Source of the DNA: Acanthopleura granulata
Lineage: Eukaryota; Mollusca; Polyplacophora; Chitonida; Chitonidae
NCBI GenBank assembly: GCA_016165875.1
Contig: JABBOT010000017.1
Location: 2,062,186-2,126,185, forward strand
Reading direction: 5' to 3'
Length of the DNA: 64,000 nucleotides
A program made the position numbers and the translations under genes. The stretch's first letter is position 1, and every line of letters begins with the position of its first letter. Under the pieces are notes generated by a model that saw only the letters and a list, made by a program, of their open reading frames with translations, had not been told where the DNA came from and did not search any database. Shown here piece after piece: positions 19,677 to 33,114 of the stretch.

Positions 19677-19880
19677 AAACTGATGCGGTTACCGTGAGTT
19701 CAAGTCCAGCTCATGCTAACTTTTTCTCCTGCTGTACGTTTGAAGGTCCGCCAGTAACCTGTGGATGGTCTTGAGTTTTCCTCGATCTCTGGCCGGTTTC
19801 CTCCCGCCATGATGTTGGCCGCTGTCGTATAAATGAAATATTCTTGAGTACGGCTTAAAACACCAATCCAGTGGAGAAGT
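19677..19880 (+). mobile_element. SINE, 5'-truncated
   Basis: TGATGCGGTTACCGTGAGTTC (head, including a B-box-like GTTCAAGTCC) through CCGCCATGATGTTGGCCGC to CTTAAAACACCAATCCA. Confidence 0.85.
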
Positions 19881-20227
19881 ACATAATATAAGTAATAGGA
19901 CACGGATACTGAACACTATTTTGCTTAAGTGTGAATAGAAAACTATCATCAGCACAGTAGTAACGTCGTTTGGCCATGAACAAGTGACACCTGTACTTCT
20001 TTGTTCTCTCCTCAATCTGACCACCTTGATCAATGGAGCATTTTCGAGCAAATATCTAGAGCGTAAACCACCGATCAAACACATAAATCGTATACACTGT
20101 AAATTATACATGACCGAACGCCGAGGCTCCAGTGTTAAATTTTATTCTGTTTCCTGGCGAAAAATACTACACGAAGCGTGACGTTCGGGCACACACCCCT
20201 TAAAATAAAACTCCTAAAGTATTCATG

Positions 20228-20375
20228 AGTTCACTGGCTTCCTCTCCGATTGTAGGTAGGAAGATCTTCCAGCAACCTGCGAATGGCAGTGGGTTCCCCT
20301 CGCCATAGTATAAGTGAAACAGCTTTGATTACGGCGGAAAACACCATTCAAATAAATAAATAAATAAATCATAAT
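20228..20375 (+). mobile_element. SINE 3' part with AAAT tail
   Basis: Begins CTGGCTTCCTCTCCGA, has AGCAACCTGCGAATGG, and ends AAACACCATTCAAATAAATA with further AAAT repeats. Confidence 0.8.
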
Positions 20376-20804
20376 CTCTATCACGCTGATACATGGACAA
20401 GGACGCTACACTTTTGCGTTCTGTAACAGACATAATCTGAGCTGTCCCGATCTTTGTTTTCGACAGATGCATAACACTTATTGCACGAATGGATTTATTT
20501 GTGTAGACTTATTTTACCGATCTTCTGCATAAACATTGGAAGAGTGTTCGTGCCTATGGGAATGTTACAGTACCAGTTTAAATCTTCGTCTTTGCCTCAA
20601 CCTGTTGTTGTTGTTGGGATTGATTTTGTGTGGACACTTGACAAATTATTGCCTGGGATCTCCAGCATTGTGACTCTTATATGATCTCTGTCCTTGTCTC
20701 TGTGATTCGTCTTCGCTCTATCCTACATATCTTGCGTCATCTTGTTGAGTGTAAACTACCAATGTTGCCTTTGTGGTTTGCTCCATATTTTCTTACTGAA
20801 TTAT

Positions 20805-20905
20805 TCTTTTGATTTGTGTTCTACGCCATACTCACCAATATTTTGGCAGAAGGAAACCGGGCAGAGCCCATAGGTAACCCACGACCACCTGCCGCTTGGA
20901 TATTT
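20805..20905 (-). mobile_element. SINE fragment
   Basis: TTTGATTTGTGTTCTACGCC followed by GGAAACCGGGCAGAGCCCAT and CACGACCACCTGC. Confidence 0.75.
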
Positions 20906-21509
20906 TCTGGTTCACTGCGGAAGAAAGATGTCCAAACGTATTTTGAAAAGGAGACTCAAAGGAGTTTGAACGGATTCACACATGGTAAAATACAGTTTTC
21001 TCAGGCTATTCGCCTAATTACAGCCCTTTCAGTGCTTCTCTTTTTAAGCTCGAACCTAGCGAATTTGAAGCTCTCGTTTGCCTTCTGGAACGCCCTATTC
21101 TTATTGACATTAAAATAATTTTTAAATGAAGGAGACCTGAGGTATCTGTTTATGCCTGACCTAACTTAATGCTTCACTTTTTACAGTCGGTGCACCGTGA
21201 ATTAAGATAAATAACCTCCCTTACCTCTACCAGTCCTACTTGGTAATGTCCTCATGATTATTCCCCGCCCGCCCCAACGCCACCCTTACTTTCGAGCATT
21301 TGAACACAGAGAGCACAGAACCCTTGCCGTCCTATCTTGGTCTATCTGGATGACTCAGTGAGCACACGATGGGAAGATCACCGGGTTGGAGTGTAAGGTA
21401 ATAATTCCACCACACTGCACGTAACAGTTCTCGACCAGTGGCGGCCTAAGATGGGTGCAGAAATGAATATTGCACCCTCACCCATTAATTTTAAGACGTA
21501 ATGTAATTC

Positions 21510-21722
21510 AGTATTTGTTTATTTATTTTATTGTTTTTACGCCGAACTTGAGATTATTATTCTTATACGACGGTGACCAGCTTTATAGTGGGAGGCAATC
21601 AAGGACCATCCGCAGACTGCTGACAGACTTTCCTACGTACGGCTGGAGAGGCAGCCGAGTGGAAGTGGACTTGAGCTCACGCGATCGCATTTGTGAAAGG
21701 CTCTTGGGTCGAATAAATTTGT
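21510..21722 (-). mobile_element. SINE, near full length
   Basis: ATTT-rich tail, TTTTTACGCCGAACTTGAGA, TATACGACGGTGACCAG, GGACCATCCGCAGACTGCTG, and the head remnant TTGAGCTCACGCGATCGCAT. Confidence 0.8.
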
Positions 21723-23126
21723 AAGTGAAGGTACTTATCACCCTAATTCAATATTCAAGAGTATTCCAGCTGGAGGACATTCTCCAGAGCCAAAATGTTT
21801 GCTCGCACAAAGGCATTCAGCTTCATGTATTCATGCATAAAACATATGTCATATTTTTCCCTCTTCGTCATTAAAAACATGTATTGCCCCGGGTGCTTTG
21901 GCTTTGCTTGATCTTGTCCAACAAATTCAAAAACGCTCTATTTTCTCTTTGATTACCGACTGGAAAGGAAATATCGGCACATATATTTGGCAGCTTTAGT
22001 AGTAACATTGACGTATTGTCGATAAGAAAAATAGTGGCAAGCTAATCAAGACTGCATAGATGCGTTCTCTGAATGAGATTGATTAAGCTGATGTTATATA
22101 ATAGACCTTTTTCATTGCAAATGGGTTTGTGTTCGCATTTTAGTAACCACAAATCCTCCAAATGTTTCTTCTTTCTGAGAAGACTTATCTCTCCTTGACC
22201 GTGAGGAAGCAATACTGAATCCATGTAAAATGACCATGACGGTTCAGAATTATTTTAACCTAGTGTGTGTTGTTGCTTTTTTCAGTTTGAACACGTATTG
22301 TGCACTCATGTACTACATGCATCGTTACCGACTTTTAAGCACTACTCAAAAAACCTATCTCTTACATGTAAATTTTTTTTTTTATAGAATGCTCTTTTTC
22401 CAATACATTTACCTTTACCATGAGGAGCACCATCATGATAGTAACAAAAGTTCACCTACTTCACGTCTATGTCTTCCATCCCTTTTTAACTGTAAACCAA
22501 TTTGGATTTTTACATTGTAGGTTTTTTTTGTGGGGGGGGGGGGAGGGATCCATGACAGCAAATTTCATTTATCCAAAGCCATAAATAAAGTTAAGTCATT
22601 ATGATTTAAGCTACGGCCAACTGAGTGGGTCGCTTCGGACTAGTGTGGTCTTTGTCACTCCTTCAACCCTGTTGTCAAATTTCATAACAGCCCTCATTTT
22701 TCATTTTCCAACAGAAAAGCCGAAATCTTGTGTTTTCGATTTCGGTAAGGACATGTCCCAGTTAATAGCTACTTAAAGAGATTCAAGATAAGTGATTCAG
22801 ATTTGTGTCATGTTTGCTACGCCGACCATCTATGGTTTTCTGGTGGGTCCCCGGTACATTGCAAACACGAATATTGTTTTCCGACCTTGTAGACGCTGGA
22901 ATCGTTAAACCAACTCTCAGAGCCGTGATTTAGTCTATCGAAAAATGGTTTACTTTTTCAAGCTGTGGGGAATTATTACATAGGATTTTACACCACAGCA
23001 TTGTGGCAGTAGTTCTTCTGTGGACTGACCATTGTTGATTAGAGCAGCCTGAATCCCCGAAATACATCTGACTGCCTTGGCGTAAATCATTCCATGGAAT
23101 GGAGTCGCTATGTAAGCCAATTTATG

Positions 23127-23275
23127 TTTATTGATTGATTTATTTATTCATCTGGTAGGTGTTTTACGCTGTACTTAAGAATCTGTACCTTAAGCTACGC
23201 TTGAACTCACAGCGACCGCATTGGTGAGAGGCAGAAGGTCAGAGCGGGGCTCTGGCGCCTTAAACCCCTGAACCC
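23127..23275 (-). mobile_element. SINE with internal deletion
   Basis: TGATTGATTTATTTATTCA, GTGTTTTACGCTGTACTTAA, then directly the head (TTGAACTCACAGCGACCGCA). The central GGTGGGAGGAAACC core is missing. Confidence 0.8.
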
Positions 23276-24607
23276 CCCTCCCTCGCCCAATTCAAGTATA
23301 TATGTATGTAAAACTGTATGTCACCCTTCCACCCCTTACAACTTCTCTGGCACTCGTCAGTTTTCTGAACGTCATATTTTGTCATAAGCATTTCACACTT
23401 TAACAACAGATACATTAGAATGGACAATAGAAAAACTAAGTGAGCAAGATCGGTTACAGGGGGTGGACTGCTGCTTTATTTCGACATCTTTGCATGTTTT
23501 ATTTCCTGTTCAGATTTTCAAAGGAAACACTACAACTTTGGTTTTAAATTGGTATAGTGTAGTATTTGAAATAATATGACATGACAAGCACAGTCATTCT
23601 AGGAATAAATGCGTAATCATTTTCGGCATTATTCCTCGTTACACACGTCACTTTGTCAATGTTTATTTATTCCTTGACTGACTACATATTCTGAGATTAT
23701 GTTTCTAGGTTCTTCCGTCTGACAGTGGAGAACATCCATAAGCTGGCAAACTCAGCTGTTCGTGTAACATACATACTAACATATAGCATGCAGCAGTTAT
23801 GTTTATATGGGACGGAAACCATGCAGGTATAAAACCATAGGAAAACCATCGAACTTTACCAGGTACCTGAGAAACTCAAGACTTGGGGCAGAATTTCAGC
23901 ACCCATCCTCACTAGTCAAGGGTTTATGATGCTTTAGCTGACTGGATATTAATTTATCCATTGTGTATACTAATACCTTTGATTGCCTCACTTACAAGCA
24001 AAAGAAACAAAACAAAACAAAACAAATCCGTGAAGCATATATGTAAGGCACATATCTGCATATGCGTATTCATCATGCATATACATTTAACTTCAAAAAC
24101 CAGCAAACTGTTCAGTTTGGAGATTACTATATATAGTATTTATAGGCATATTTTCATATGCACATAAAGGTCATAAAATGATATTCTTGATGCCAACACT
24201 TAACCAGTTTTTGATACGAAATTAATCAAACTTAAAACACACATATCTCTTGAAAATTGCTGAACTTTAGGAAAACATGCCCAAGAGCAGGCAAGTGAAA
24301 GAGATCAAAATGTGAAAAGACAACCTGTCAGTGCACTTTGTGAAAGTTTTGAGAATCCTATGCCATATAATTGCCGAGGTATGTCCTGCACAATTTTAAT
24401 GGTTAGAGGAGGGAGACGGGTGAATGGAAGAAGGGACGGCTGAAAAGAGTGATCGCTGTGTGTCCCTCCCTCATTAACAGTGGCGACGTAATCAACCTTC
24501 ATCTTAATGGCTTTAAAGGTATAAAAGCTATTTATCTGCTGGTCATCGGCCTGAAAGTTGATGAAATAATGCTAGTGACTGTTCATAAGCATGGCTTGTG
24601 CGCGGTA

Positions 24608-24781
24608 GCAGCTGTACAATGGTACAAACAGTTGCATTATGGCACAAAGAGCTGCACAATGCCACAAACAGCTGCTCTACGATACAAACAGCTGCACATT
24701 TGTAAAATAGATGCACTATCGTAAAATCAGCTGCACTATGGAACAAACAGTTACAAATTGTTACAAACAACTGTACAATGG
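24608..24781. repeat. 20-bp minisatellite
   Basis: About nine tandem units of consensus CAGCTGCACWATGGTACAAA, in strict 20-bp register with one or two shortened units. Confidence 0.9.
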
Positions 24782-25229
24782 ATACAGTCCCCCGATAGTC
24801 GTCTGAAGACACACTCGCAAAATCCTAAGTGCTGGCCTAAAATGTTGGGAGTAAATGGTTCAAACATACCAGAATAACCTTCCACAAGTGTTGCATCACA
24901 CTCTGTTGTTGTTCTCAACGATACATATCTCGGCTAAACAATATCCTGATCAATGAAAGCTTTAAATACAAAGCCTTAAGGAAAAAAAATCAAGATGGAG
25001 TACATGTGCTATCTGAGGTTCAAAATGAGCTGTCCAAAGTTCAAAGTTAAGAAAAAGTAGGACAGTTTCTTATCTATAAACAGTCACGATTTAGTCTTCA
25101 GGTGATTTTTTCATCTTCTCAGTCTTCATTTTATAAAACTAGTTGTCAAGGTTTAGTTTTGTAATAGTTAAACCCTCACTCAGTCCTCTCTTTGAGATTC
25201 TGCGGTTGAATGAGGATGGTTTTCTAGCT
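24782..25229. other. Spacer between two minisatellites
   Basis: AT-rich, with no gene or repeat family recognised. Confidence 0.6.
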
Positions 25230-26362
25230 ACCTGTGATACTGACTTTTAGGTACATGTAACAGTATAGCTCTAAGGCACATGCAGCATTCTAGTTTTGAG
25301 GTACATGTAACACAGTCTAACTTTGAGGCTCACGTAACACATTGTGGCCTTGAGGTACATGTAACACAGTGTGGCTTTGAGGTACATGTAATATAGTATG
25401 GTTTTGAGGTACATGTAACAGAGTGTGGCTTTGAGGTACATGTAATAGAGTGTGGCTTTGAGGTACATGTATGAAACACAGTCTACTTTTTTGGTATATG
25501 TAACAGTCTAGCTTTGAGGCAAATGTACATGTAACACATTGTGGCTTTGAGGTACATGTAACACAGTGTGGCTTTGAGGTACATGTAATATAGTATGGTT
25601 TTGAAGCACATGTAACACAGTCTGGTTTTGAGGTACATGTAACACAGTGTGGCTTTGAGGTATATGTATTAAACACAGTCCAGCTTTGAAGTACATGTAA
25701 CACAGTGTGTTTTGAGGCACATGTACATGCAATACATTGTGGTTTTGAGGTATATGTAGCACAGTGTGGCTTTGAGGTACATGTATTAAACACAATCTTG
25801 TTCTGAAGTACATGTAAGAGTCTAGCTTTGAGGCACCTGTACATGTAACATAGTCTAGCTTTGAGGCACATGTGCATGTAACACAGTGTGGCTTTGAAGT
25901 ACATGTAACACAGCCTGACTTTGAGGTACATGTAATACAGTTTGGTTTTGAGGCACATGTAACACAGTCAGCTTTTGAGGTACATGTAGCACAGTCTAGC
26001 TTTGAGGCACATGTACATGTAACACAGCCTGGTTTGAGGTACATGTAACACAGAAGAGTTTTGAGGTACATATAACACAGTCTGGCTTTGAAGCACATAT
26101 ACATGTAACACAGTGTGGGATTCAGGTAACTGTATTAAACACAATCTAGTTTTGAGGTACATGTAATAGTGTCCATCTTTCAGGTACATGTAACACATTC
26201 TAACTTTGGGATACATGTAACACATACTAGCTTTGAGATACATGTAACAAGGTCTGGCCTTGAGGTACATGGAATAGAATGTGGCTTTTAGATACATGCA
26301 ACACAGTCTGGCTTTGAGGGACATGTACCACAGGCTGATTTGAAGGTATATGCAACGCAGGC
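25230..26362. repeat. 27-bp minisatellite, about 40 units
   Basis: Basic unit GGTACATGTAACACAGTGTG plus GCTTTGA (27 bp). Variants have ATG-TACATG insertions or a GTATTAAACACA segment that lengthens the unit by 8-11 bp at roughly regular intervals, hinting at a higher-order unit. Because 27 is a multiple of three, the minus strand reads as long open frames of a 9-residue repeat (CYMYLKATL-like); these are not considered genes. Confidence 0.95.
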
Positions 26363-27582
26363 TCAGGTGATGAATAGCTGGCCTGAAGATGGAGATTCTC
26401 CACCGGTGCAGGACATTTCCCAAATACCGTAATACCCGGGGAAACGAATTGAAGGGAACTCAAAATATCTACAGTACCGACATACATTCACCTAGACAGG
26501 AATCATCAAGAATTAAAGTGTTCTGCTTTACATGTACCACCTGTAATAACACTACGTCACACACACACACGCACAAGTAGAGGCCTAACAGCTTTCTTCA
26601 CATATACAGGTTTAGAGTGCTTATAAATACAATTAATATGTTCTTGTAAGTTTTTCAAGTGGCTCAGCACAAAGTGTATACATTTAGGCCAGACAGAGAG
26701 CTCAATTATCTGGACAGCTGCAGTAACTTGAGAAGTGACGAACCTATAAATTCATCAATTCATAATAGGCAGGCATTGTCCTCCCCAAGAACTCCCATCA
26801 ACACCTCCCCACAACACTTAACTGTTTTTGCACCTGGACCTCCTCTCGAGAGAGAGACAGTATAAAAAAAAGTTTTATATTGTTAATTGTATGATATTGT
26901 ACTATGCACAAACATTGTGCCTGCTGTAAGTATCCAATACCACATATAGGTATGCACCACTAAATATTTAGACACAATAAGTTATGCAATATTCAAATAC
27001 ATTTTACCACAGATGAAATAAATTACGTGGGCTTAACCAGAAATTAAGGTTTATATACAGGTATATTAGATATCATAATTCTGATTCTAATATGGCATGC
27101 TAAATACGACATAAAGCGAAAAAAATATGCCCAAAAAATCCATGTAATTCAACTCTAGATATAGAGAGGACAGAAAAGTCTCTGAGCCTGTTGAAATCCC
27201 TAATGTAACGTTAAATCCTTGCTGAAAATTGCCCCTCGCCCCCCCTCCCCGTCACATAGCCTGAAGCTATGGCTACATAGCCATAAGAGATAACCAGTAT
27301 TTCGACCTCAACTAACTGGGTATTGGAGCTGCTGCACTGTTCTTTGTTGCTAGGAAATATGCATGTAAGCAACTGCATTATACTTTACGACACATGATTA
27401 CAGCACGAAAATGTCAGCAATGGGTATAGAGCAGCTTCCAAGCCTAATAGTAATAGGATAAAAATTTGGCTGAGCCTAGGATGGTCATTTCAGAAATTAT
27501 GCTTCAGTATAGAAATCACAACCATTTAACGACAATAGTCGACGGTATGGAAAACCAAGTCTTTTTTTCTTTGTAAACGGAA

Positions 27583-27775
27583 ATTTATTTCTTTATATGA
27601 TTTTTACGCCGCCCTCAAAAATATTTCACTTACATGATGGCTACCAGCAATATGGTGAGAGGAAACTCGCGAGGTTGCTGGCAGATCTTCCCACCAACGG
27701 ACGGAGAGGAGGACAGCACGAGCTGAGCTTTAACTCACGGCGACTGCATTGGTGAGAGGCTTCTGGGTAAAAAGC
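27583..27775 (-). mobile_element. SINE, near full length
   Basis: TTTTTACGCCGCCCTCAAAA, ATGGTGAGAGGAAACTCG, GAGGTTGCTGGCAGATCTTC, then head remnant CTCACGGCGACTGCATTGGT. A short internal deletion removes the GGGCAGAGCCC part. Confidence 0.85.
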
Positions 27776-28375
27776 AAAACAAATATATGAAGTCATATAT
27801 CATAAGTTTTGACCCAAACTGTGTGCTTTTTACGTTTTGCATTTTTAGGGTTTTTTTCCATTCTTAAGGATAAATCCGAAGCGGATTTTTTAGAATCGCA
27901 ATGAATACGGACCCTCATGAGAATATTCCTTGTAACGACGACACTTTTTCGGCGTAATGACGAGATTCCACCTCATTGCTATTATAGGCTAACGCCAGAA
28001 GTGTATAAGTAACGGATTTAGGGAATAACTAACTTAAGTGACCTGCAGTAATTTCTTAAACTTTGAACGTTATACATATTTTGTTCTCTTTTGTTGTTAT
28101 AACTGTAAAAATGTTTGTGCGTCCATTGAATTTCCAAGGGTCTAGTTGGTCAATTAGTTCATTGCATTCACACGAAATTTAACTGTTGACCAATTTTCCA
28201 GCGTGTTCTTATCTAACTGTCGCTTGTTTTTCACACACTGCTGTGGTTTCCTGCAAACTGTACCGGCTATTTTGTTTTCACCAATGAACCTCCCCGCATT
28301 TATATGAGTGAAATTTCCCGGACAGTAACTTACACGCCAGTCAAATACTTACATACACATTTTCTAGTACTTTGG

Positions 28376-28545
28376 GTTGATTGGTTTCTGTTGTCGTTTA
28401 ATGCTACACATATTAGGTCGGCTTTTTCTGTGTGGGAGGAGGAAAATGGAGGGACAGGTTTCAAACAACCGACGTTTGGCAATTTATTGACGAATTTTTT
28501 ACATGAGACGGACATATGTGAATACATAGATGAAGGAAGAGACGT
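28376..28545 (-). mobile_element. Second repeat family, fragment
   Basis: TTGATTGGTTTCTGTTGTCG, TTTAATGC, later CAACCGACGTTTGGCAAT and TTGACGAATTTTTTACATG. It aligns with 18933-19085 in order. Confidence 0.45.
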
Positions 28546-29939
28546 GGTCTTCGACGAGGCTAAAATAGGACAGAATGGGATAAACTTTGTCTAAATTCGG
28601 GTTAGTCAAACAACATAACATAAGCCGAGTTGAGCTTTTCAAAACAGCTAAAGAAAATGGCAAAACAAAAAGTAAAACAAAAAATTATTTACACTTTAAT
28701 ATATATAGGATATTGCACAATGAAGATTGAATACTGTAAATGTTGTTCGCGTGACAGGTGGAAATTATAACCCAAGAGACTGGCATTCAGCCTTCAGTGT
28801 GCAATATTTTATTATTTATACCCTAAGAGCATCATAATTTTGTGCACTCTAATGATTTTTCCAACGTAGGAACCTCTTATTATCACGTGGACCGCTACAA
28901 CTGACGAAGAAACTTACAAATTCTGTGCCTAAGACTCGGACAGAACCCACTACCGAAAAGTCATGAAGAACGCTTCGTATTTTTTTTAACACATTTGGTA
29001 GTTAAGGGCCTTACTAATGTTGTGATATTCATTTGATATCACTAACCAGCGAGGGGATTTACATAACCTAAGGATATTTTGGTTATATTTATTCTTTAAG
29101 TACTCCAATGAACATGAAGGTTATTGTATAAGCCATAGCTACTTGAGTATTGGATAGAACACTGGTTAAAAAAAATGAGCTTGATTGCTGTTCCAAGCCA
29201 TACTGAATAAAGTGGTCAGTTTGAACAATGGAAAAGACCGATGAGCCCTGGATACCGGTCAAATTAATTAGCAAACAAGGAAATTATATTCATTTTAGAG
29301 GGTACATGCAGGTAGAAATACACAGGTCATGCAATTTCTGTCCGGGACGTGGAGTATCGACACAGTTGACACCAAATAAACCAAGTAGAATACAAAAAAT
29401 GAAAGTAAACCGAGGGAATGTGTGAACAGGTTGACTATTATTAGTACAATACTACGCACTAGGATTTTTATAAAGCGCCCTCAGCAAGAAAGGGAGATTT
29501 TTGAGTTCGATATAACCAGGCGATGACACCACGACACTTCTCGGTCATCGTGCTGTCATGTACCTGAGCGGTCAGAGTAGCTTCCCTTTGGTTAGGGAGG
29601 CCTGATTTCCTGCTTAAATTGATTTGTACCACACCTTTGCAGGGAATGTAATTGTGAGTGATTATTGATGTTGTAATGTACATGAACATTTCCTTAACTC
29701 TTCTATTTTATTCAACCCCAGATGAATAAATTTGGAAAAGACTTATTTAAATGTTTTGAAGGACAAAGAACCAGCTTTAGTGTCGGTTTCCAAATCAAAA
29801 GTAGTGTCTGTCATCAAAAACCAGTTTGTACAAGCAGTTCAGGAAGTGAAGTTCGCACGAAGGAAACTGCTGTTGAGAATTTGTGCTGTTACATATAGAA
29901 AAAGTTAGGCGGTCGAGACAGTGTTAGCCTGCTGAACAG

Positions 29940-30082
29940 CACAATGACTCTGGAGCCTATTACCAAAATGTTCGCTGTGAGTTCAAATCCAGATAATGCT
30001 GGCATCCTCTGCGGCCGCACGTGGAATGGTTTGCCGGTAACCTGTTGAAGTTTTGTGGGTTTCCGCTTGGCCCTGTCCATTT
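29940..30082 (+). mobile_element. SINE head and core, 3'-truncated
   Basis: GCTGTGAGTTCAAATCCAG (B box), CTGGCATCCTCTGCGGCCGC, GCCGGTAACCTGTTGAAG, GGTTTCCGCTTGGCCCTGTC. Confidence 0.75.
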
Positions 30083-31136
30083 TTTAAGGTGCGGGGCACC
30101 TATTTTGACCCACGGCTTGTATACAAATGATTCTCGAAGATTCAGCTGGATCTAGCAGTAAGGAGTTATCTCCCGAAGGAGATAACAGATGGTTAATACC
30201 AGTGGTAAGCTGCCTGGAAAAAAAAACGGGCATTCATGTAGTAAAACGTATACTGAAATTTATACTGAATAGCAAGCGCGTGGCACCGCAAATAGTCCTC
30301 CTGGAATTGACGTGACCGCCATCACTGGGGATACTGAAGATGCAAGATGGCGGGAAAAAACAACAACATTAGTTTTCTTGCATTTCCCCGTTGCAAGTTA
30401 TTTGTAGTGTACAAATAATGACTTAACATACAGAGGACGCAAAGTGGCTTTATGAGATAAATGTGCTTCAAGTTTGCCAAATAAGTAACCTACTGCATGT
30501 TGGCCATCATTTTTAGGAAACTTAAAAAAGAGGAAATCAAAATAAATAACAGAAACTCATCATATGATGATCCCGGGTTGTTCTAGTCCGAGAGTGCTTA
30601 CGCATTGGGATATGCATTAGAAATGACGCGGTCGTCAGCGAGCCTCAAATTCGTAGGATACTCCTAGTCACAAAGACGTGGCTTCTAACAGTTGGCACCG
30701 GGAATAAGCATACCACATACCTCAAGCTGCTCAAATTCACATCGTAATAAAGTTTGTTAATCTGATATCACGGGCCACTCAAGGTGCTACGACAACAACA
30801 GAAGTATTGAAGCACTGCTCTTCAGCACTAAAATTAATGTGTTCTATAGGTCAAAGAACACCTGACACTCAGAGTAACATTAAATTCATGGTTTCGGTCT
30901 CATCAAAACTTTCTTAAATGTATAATATTTGGCATGTAACATTATACTGGCCTCGTTAATATATCTAACCTATCGCAAATGGCAGTCCTCAAGTATACCG
31001 AACGTAAGTGATGGCAAGGCCACTTTCAGGCATATAAAACAGCATTTAACATAAACCTCCACAGAACAAAGAAAAAAAACTAAACTGAAACGACTAAGCT
31101 AAGAAATTAGGGCCGATTTATTTTAAAGAATAAAGT

Positions 31137-31412
31137 GTGGTCTCCGTGGCTCTGTCGGTTAGCGCGCTATCGCAGCACAGTGATTCAGAAGCCTTCCACC
31201 AATGCGGTCGCTGTGTGTTCAAGTCCAGCTCGTGCTGGCTTCCTCTCCGGCCGAACGTGGGAAGGTCTGCTAGCAACCTGCGGATGGTGTTGGGTTTTCC
31301 CGGGGCTCTGTCCGGTCTCCTCCCACCATAATGCTGGCGGCCGTCGTATAAGTGAATTATTCTTGAGTAAGATCTAAAACATCAAATGAATAAATAAATA
31401 AATAAATAATAC
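31137..31412 (+). mobile_element. Full-length tRNA-derived SINE
   Basis: The best copy in the window. The tRNA-like head begins GGTCTCCGTGGCTCTGTCGG, contains an A box (GGTTAGCGCGC) and B box (TGTTCAAGTCC at about 31217), then the conserved core (CTCCGGCCGAACGTGGGAAG, CCTCCCACCATAATGCTGGC, CCGTCGTATAAGTGAA) and a tail AAATGAATAAATAAATAAAT. It serves as reference for the truncated copies elsewhere. It is transcribed by RNA polymerase III if active; two short frames across it are not genes. Confidence 0.92.
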
Positions 31413-32324
31413 AGTACAAAGACGACCATGGTTTCTTGTGACCGCGAGTTTACGACAAGAGGGATAGTTTGCAGCCTGGTATTGTGAATTGTCCCTACTT
31501 GGATAGCAATATATCGAACGGTCCTGTACATGGCTTATGCATATCCCGCCTTGTAACATTTGTTAAATCCTATGTGCTGTCTGATGATTTCAATCGACGT
31601 CACAACTTATTACTGTAAAAATGAGTGTGTCAAGGTATTCCATCAAACACCTTCCCTCCAGGTTTCTTAAATTTTACAATGGGCACGCCTCTCTTGGTGT
31701 TAGAAAAGGACAGAGTGTAAAGAATCTCTGGGACTCAGCTTTATAATTGTGTCTAATTCCGCTTAACCCGGGGTGAGAGTCCGTTTGTTCATCGTGTTGA
31801 ATATGATCGCCGCGTTGGATATATGAACAGTTGCAATCAAAGCTGAACTGAGAAACATTGTTGATTACCGATACCATATTTTCTAAAATGGTACACGACT
31901 GGGATATTGGTTTTATTCATCCGCCTAGAACATTTATTACGTCTTTTCGCCTTTGCTGAGAACTGTTGAGTGCTTCCCTCTGCATGAGTGCGTGCGTCAA
32001 GTCTTTATGTAGGATTATTTTCTAACATAGACAAGGAAGATTCCGGCAATGAAAATATTTCAACGTCTAGGCAAGTCGCCAATCTTTCTACCGTATGTAT
32101 GGCAGATTTCTACGTAGGTAGCAATCTTATCAAGGGACGTGTTCCACAAAGCAATCGTATACATAGTTGATTCTAACTGCCATGGTTAACTATCTCTTTA
32201 ACGTGGGTTGTCATGATAGTTACAATCAACTTAGCCTACGACTGCCTTGTGGAACAGGGTCAGGTCTGTGCTTTCTGGGTTAAATCGTACGATGTGTTAA
32301 ACACATCTGTTAAAGCGTGTTATT

Positions 32325-32455
32325 TGGTAGGTTGGTGTTTTATACCGTATTCTAGGATATTTCACTTATACGACGACGGCTATTTATGGTGGTAGGGAGC
32401 CAGACCGACTGGGTGAAACCCATGACCTTCTGCGAGTTGCGGGAAGATCGGATGA
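32325..32455 (-). mobile_element. SINE fragment
   Basis: TTGGTGTTTTATACCGTATT, ATATTTCACTTATACGACGA, ATGGTGGTAGGGAGCCAG. Confidence 0.8.
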
Positions 32456-32634
32456 GGTAGAATTTTTTATTTTTTTTTCAGTGGTATTTACGTTAGGATG
32501 CATTAAGCGACAGCAGTCATGTCAAACAGGTAGAGGAAACTAGATTAAAGACGTTGTGTAGGTCACTGTTACTGACAATTCTCATCAAGGAAACCATAGC
32601 TTCTAATCAGGCAGAGTGGGATTCCAGCGTACTG

Positions 32635-32662
32635 GACGACTAGTGCTTGGGCACTAGTCGTC
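32635..32662. other. Perfect 12-bp inverted repeat with 4-base loop
   Basis: GACGACTAGTGC (32635-32646), loop TTGG, GCACTAGTCGTC (32651-32662). It could extrude a cruciform or form an RNA hairpin. It has no T-run and no linked gene. Confidence 0.9.
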
Positions 32663-33114
32663 TACTGAGATAAGTTCCGTCAGAATGGGACAATCAGTGT
32701 TAAGATTGCACAGGGTTTTTGTGGAACTTGTGGGAGTTTAATATCTCAGTGATGAGTGCATGCACTTTGTGACATATAGCACCGAAAATAAATCGAATTT
32801 AGCGTTCTTTTTCTCTTCATGTTTTGCAGCCTTGATATGAGAACGAGATAAATTACACAGATTAGCAGCTTGCTGTATATTTAAAGTGTACATTCAAGAG
32901 GATAATTCTTTTATTCTGTAAAATATTGCTATAGTTTATGTGAGACTGTACTGCATGTATGTGTTGAATACAATGGGGTACCGGCGGAATTTCCTCTCCC
33001 AACAGATATCGCTGTAGTGAATTAGAATTTCTATGCCATAAGCCCCTTGTTTCGCAAAGTCAAACGTTGTCGTGTAGAACAGTTTCATTTAGGACGTATA
33101 TGATCTGTTCACTG

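Larger units (their letters stand above)
17556..24607. other. Intergenic DNA with SINE fragments
   Basis: No gene recognised on either strand; all open frames are short and lack domains. It contains the SINE pieces listed separately and a homopolymer-rich patch near 22520-22545 (poly-T then poly-G). Confidence 0.6.
26363..33114. other. Intergenic DNA with SINE fragments
   Basis: No gene recognised. A CA microsatellite lies near 26560-26574. The largest frame (28304-28594, +) overlaps a repeat. A short palindrome, TATGGCTA/TAGCCATA with a 2-base spacer, lies near 27269-27286. Confidence 0.6.

Noticed and set aside
19716..20111. 131-residue minus-strand frame
   Set aside because: It overlaps a SINE copy (19677-19880), and the rest has no domain.
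25271..26487. Long minus-strand open frames (up to 213 residues) over the 27-bp minisatellite
   Set aside because: The unit length is a multiple of three and lacks stops in some frames, so open frames arise automatically. Several overlapping frames are open at once.
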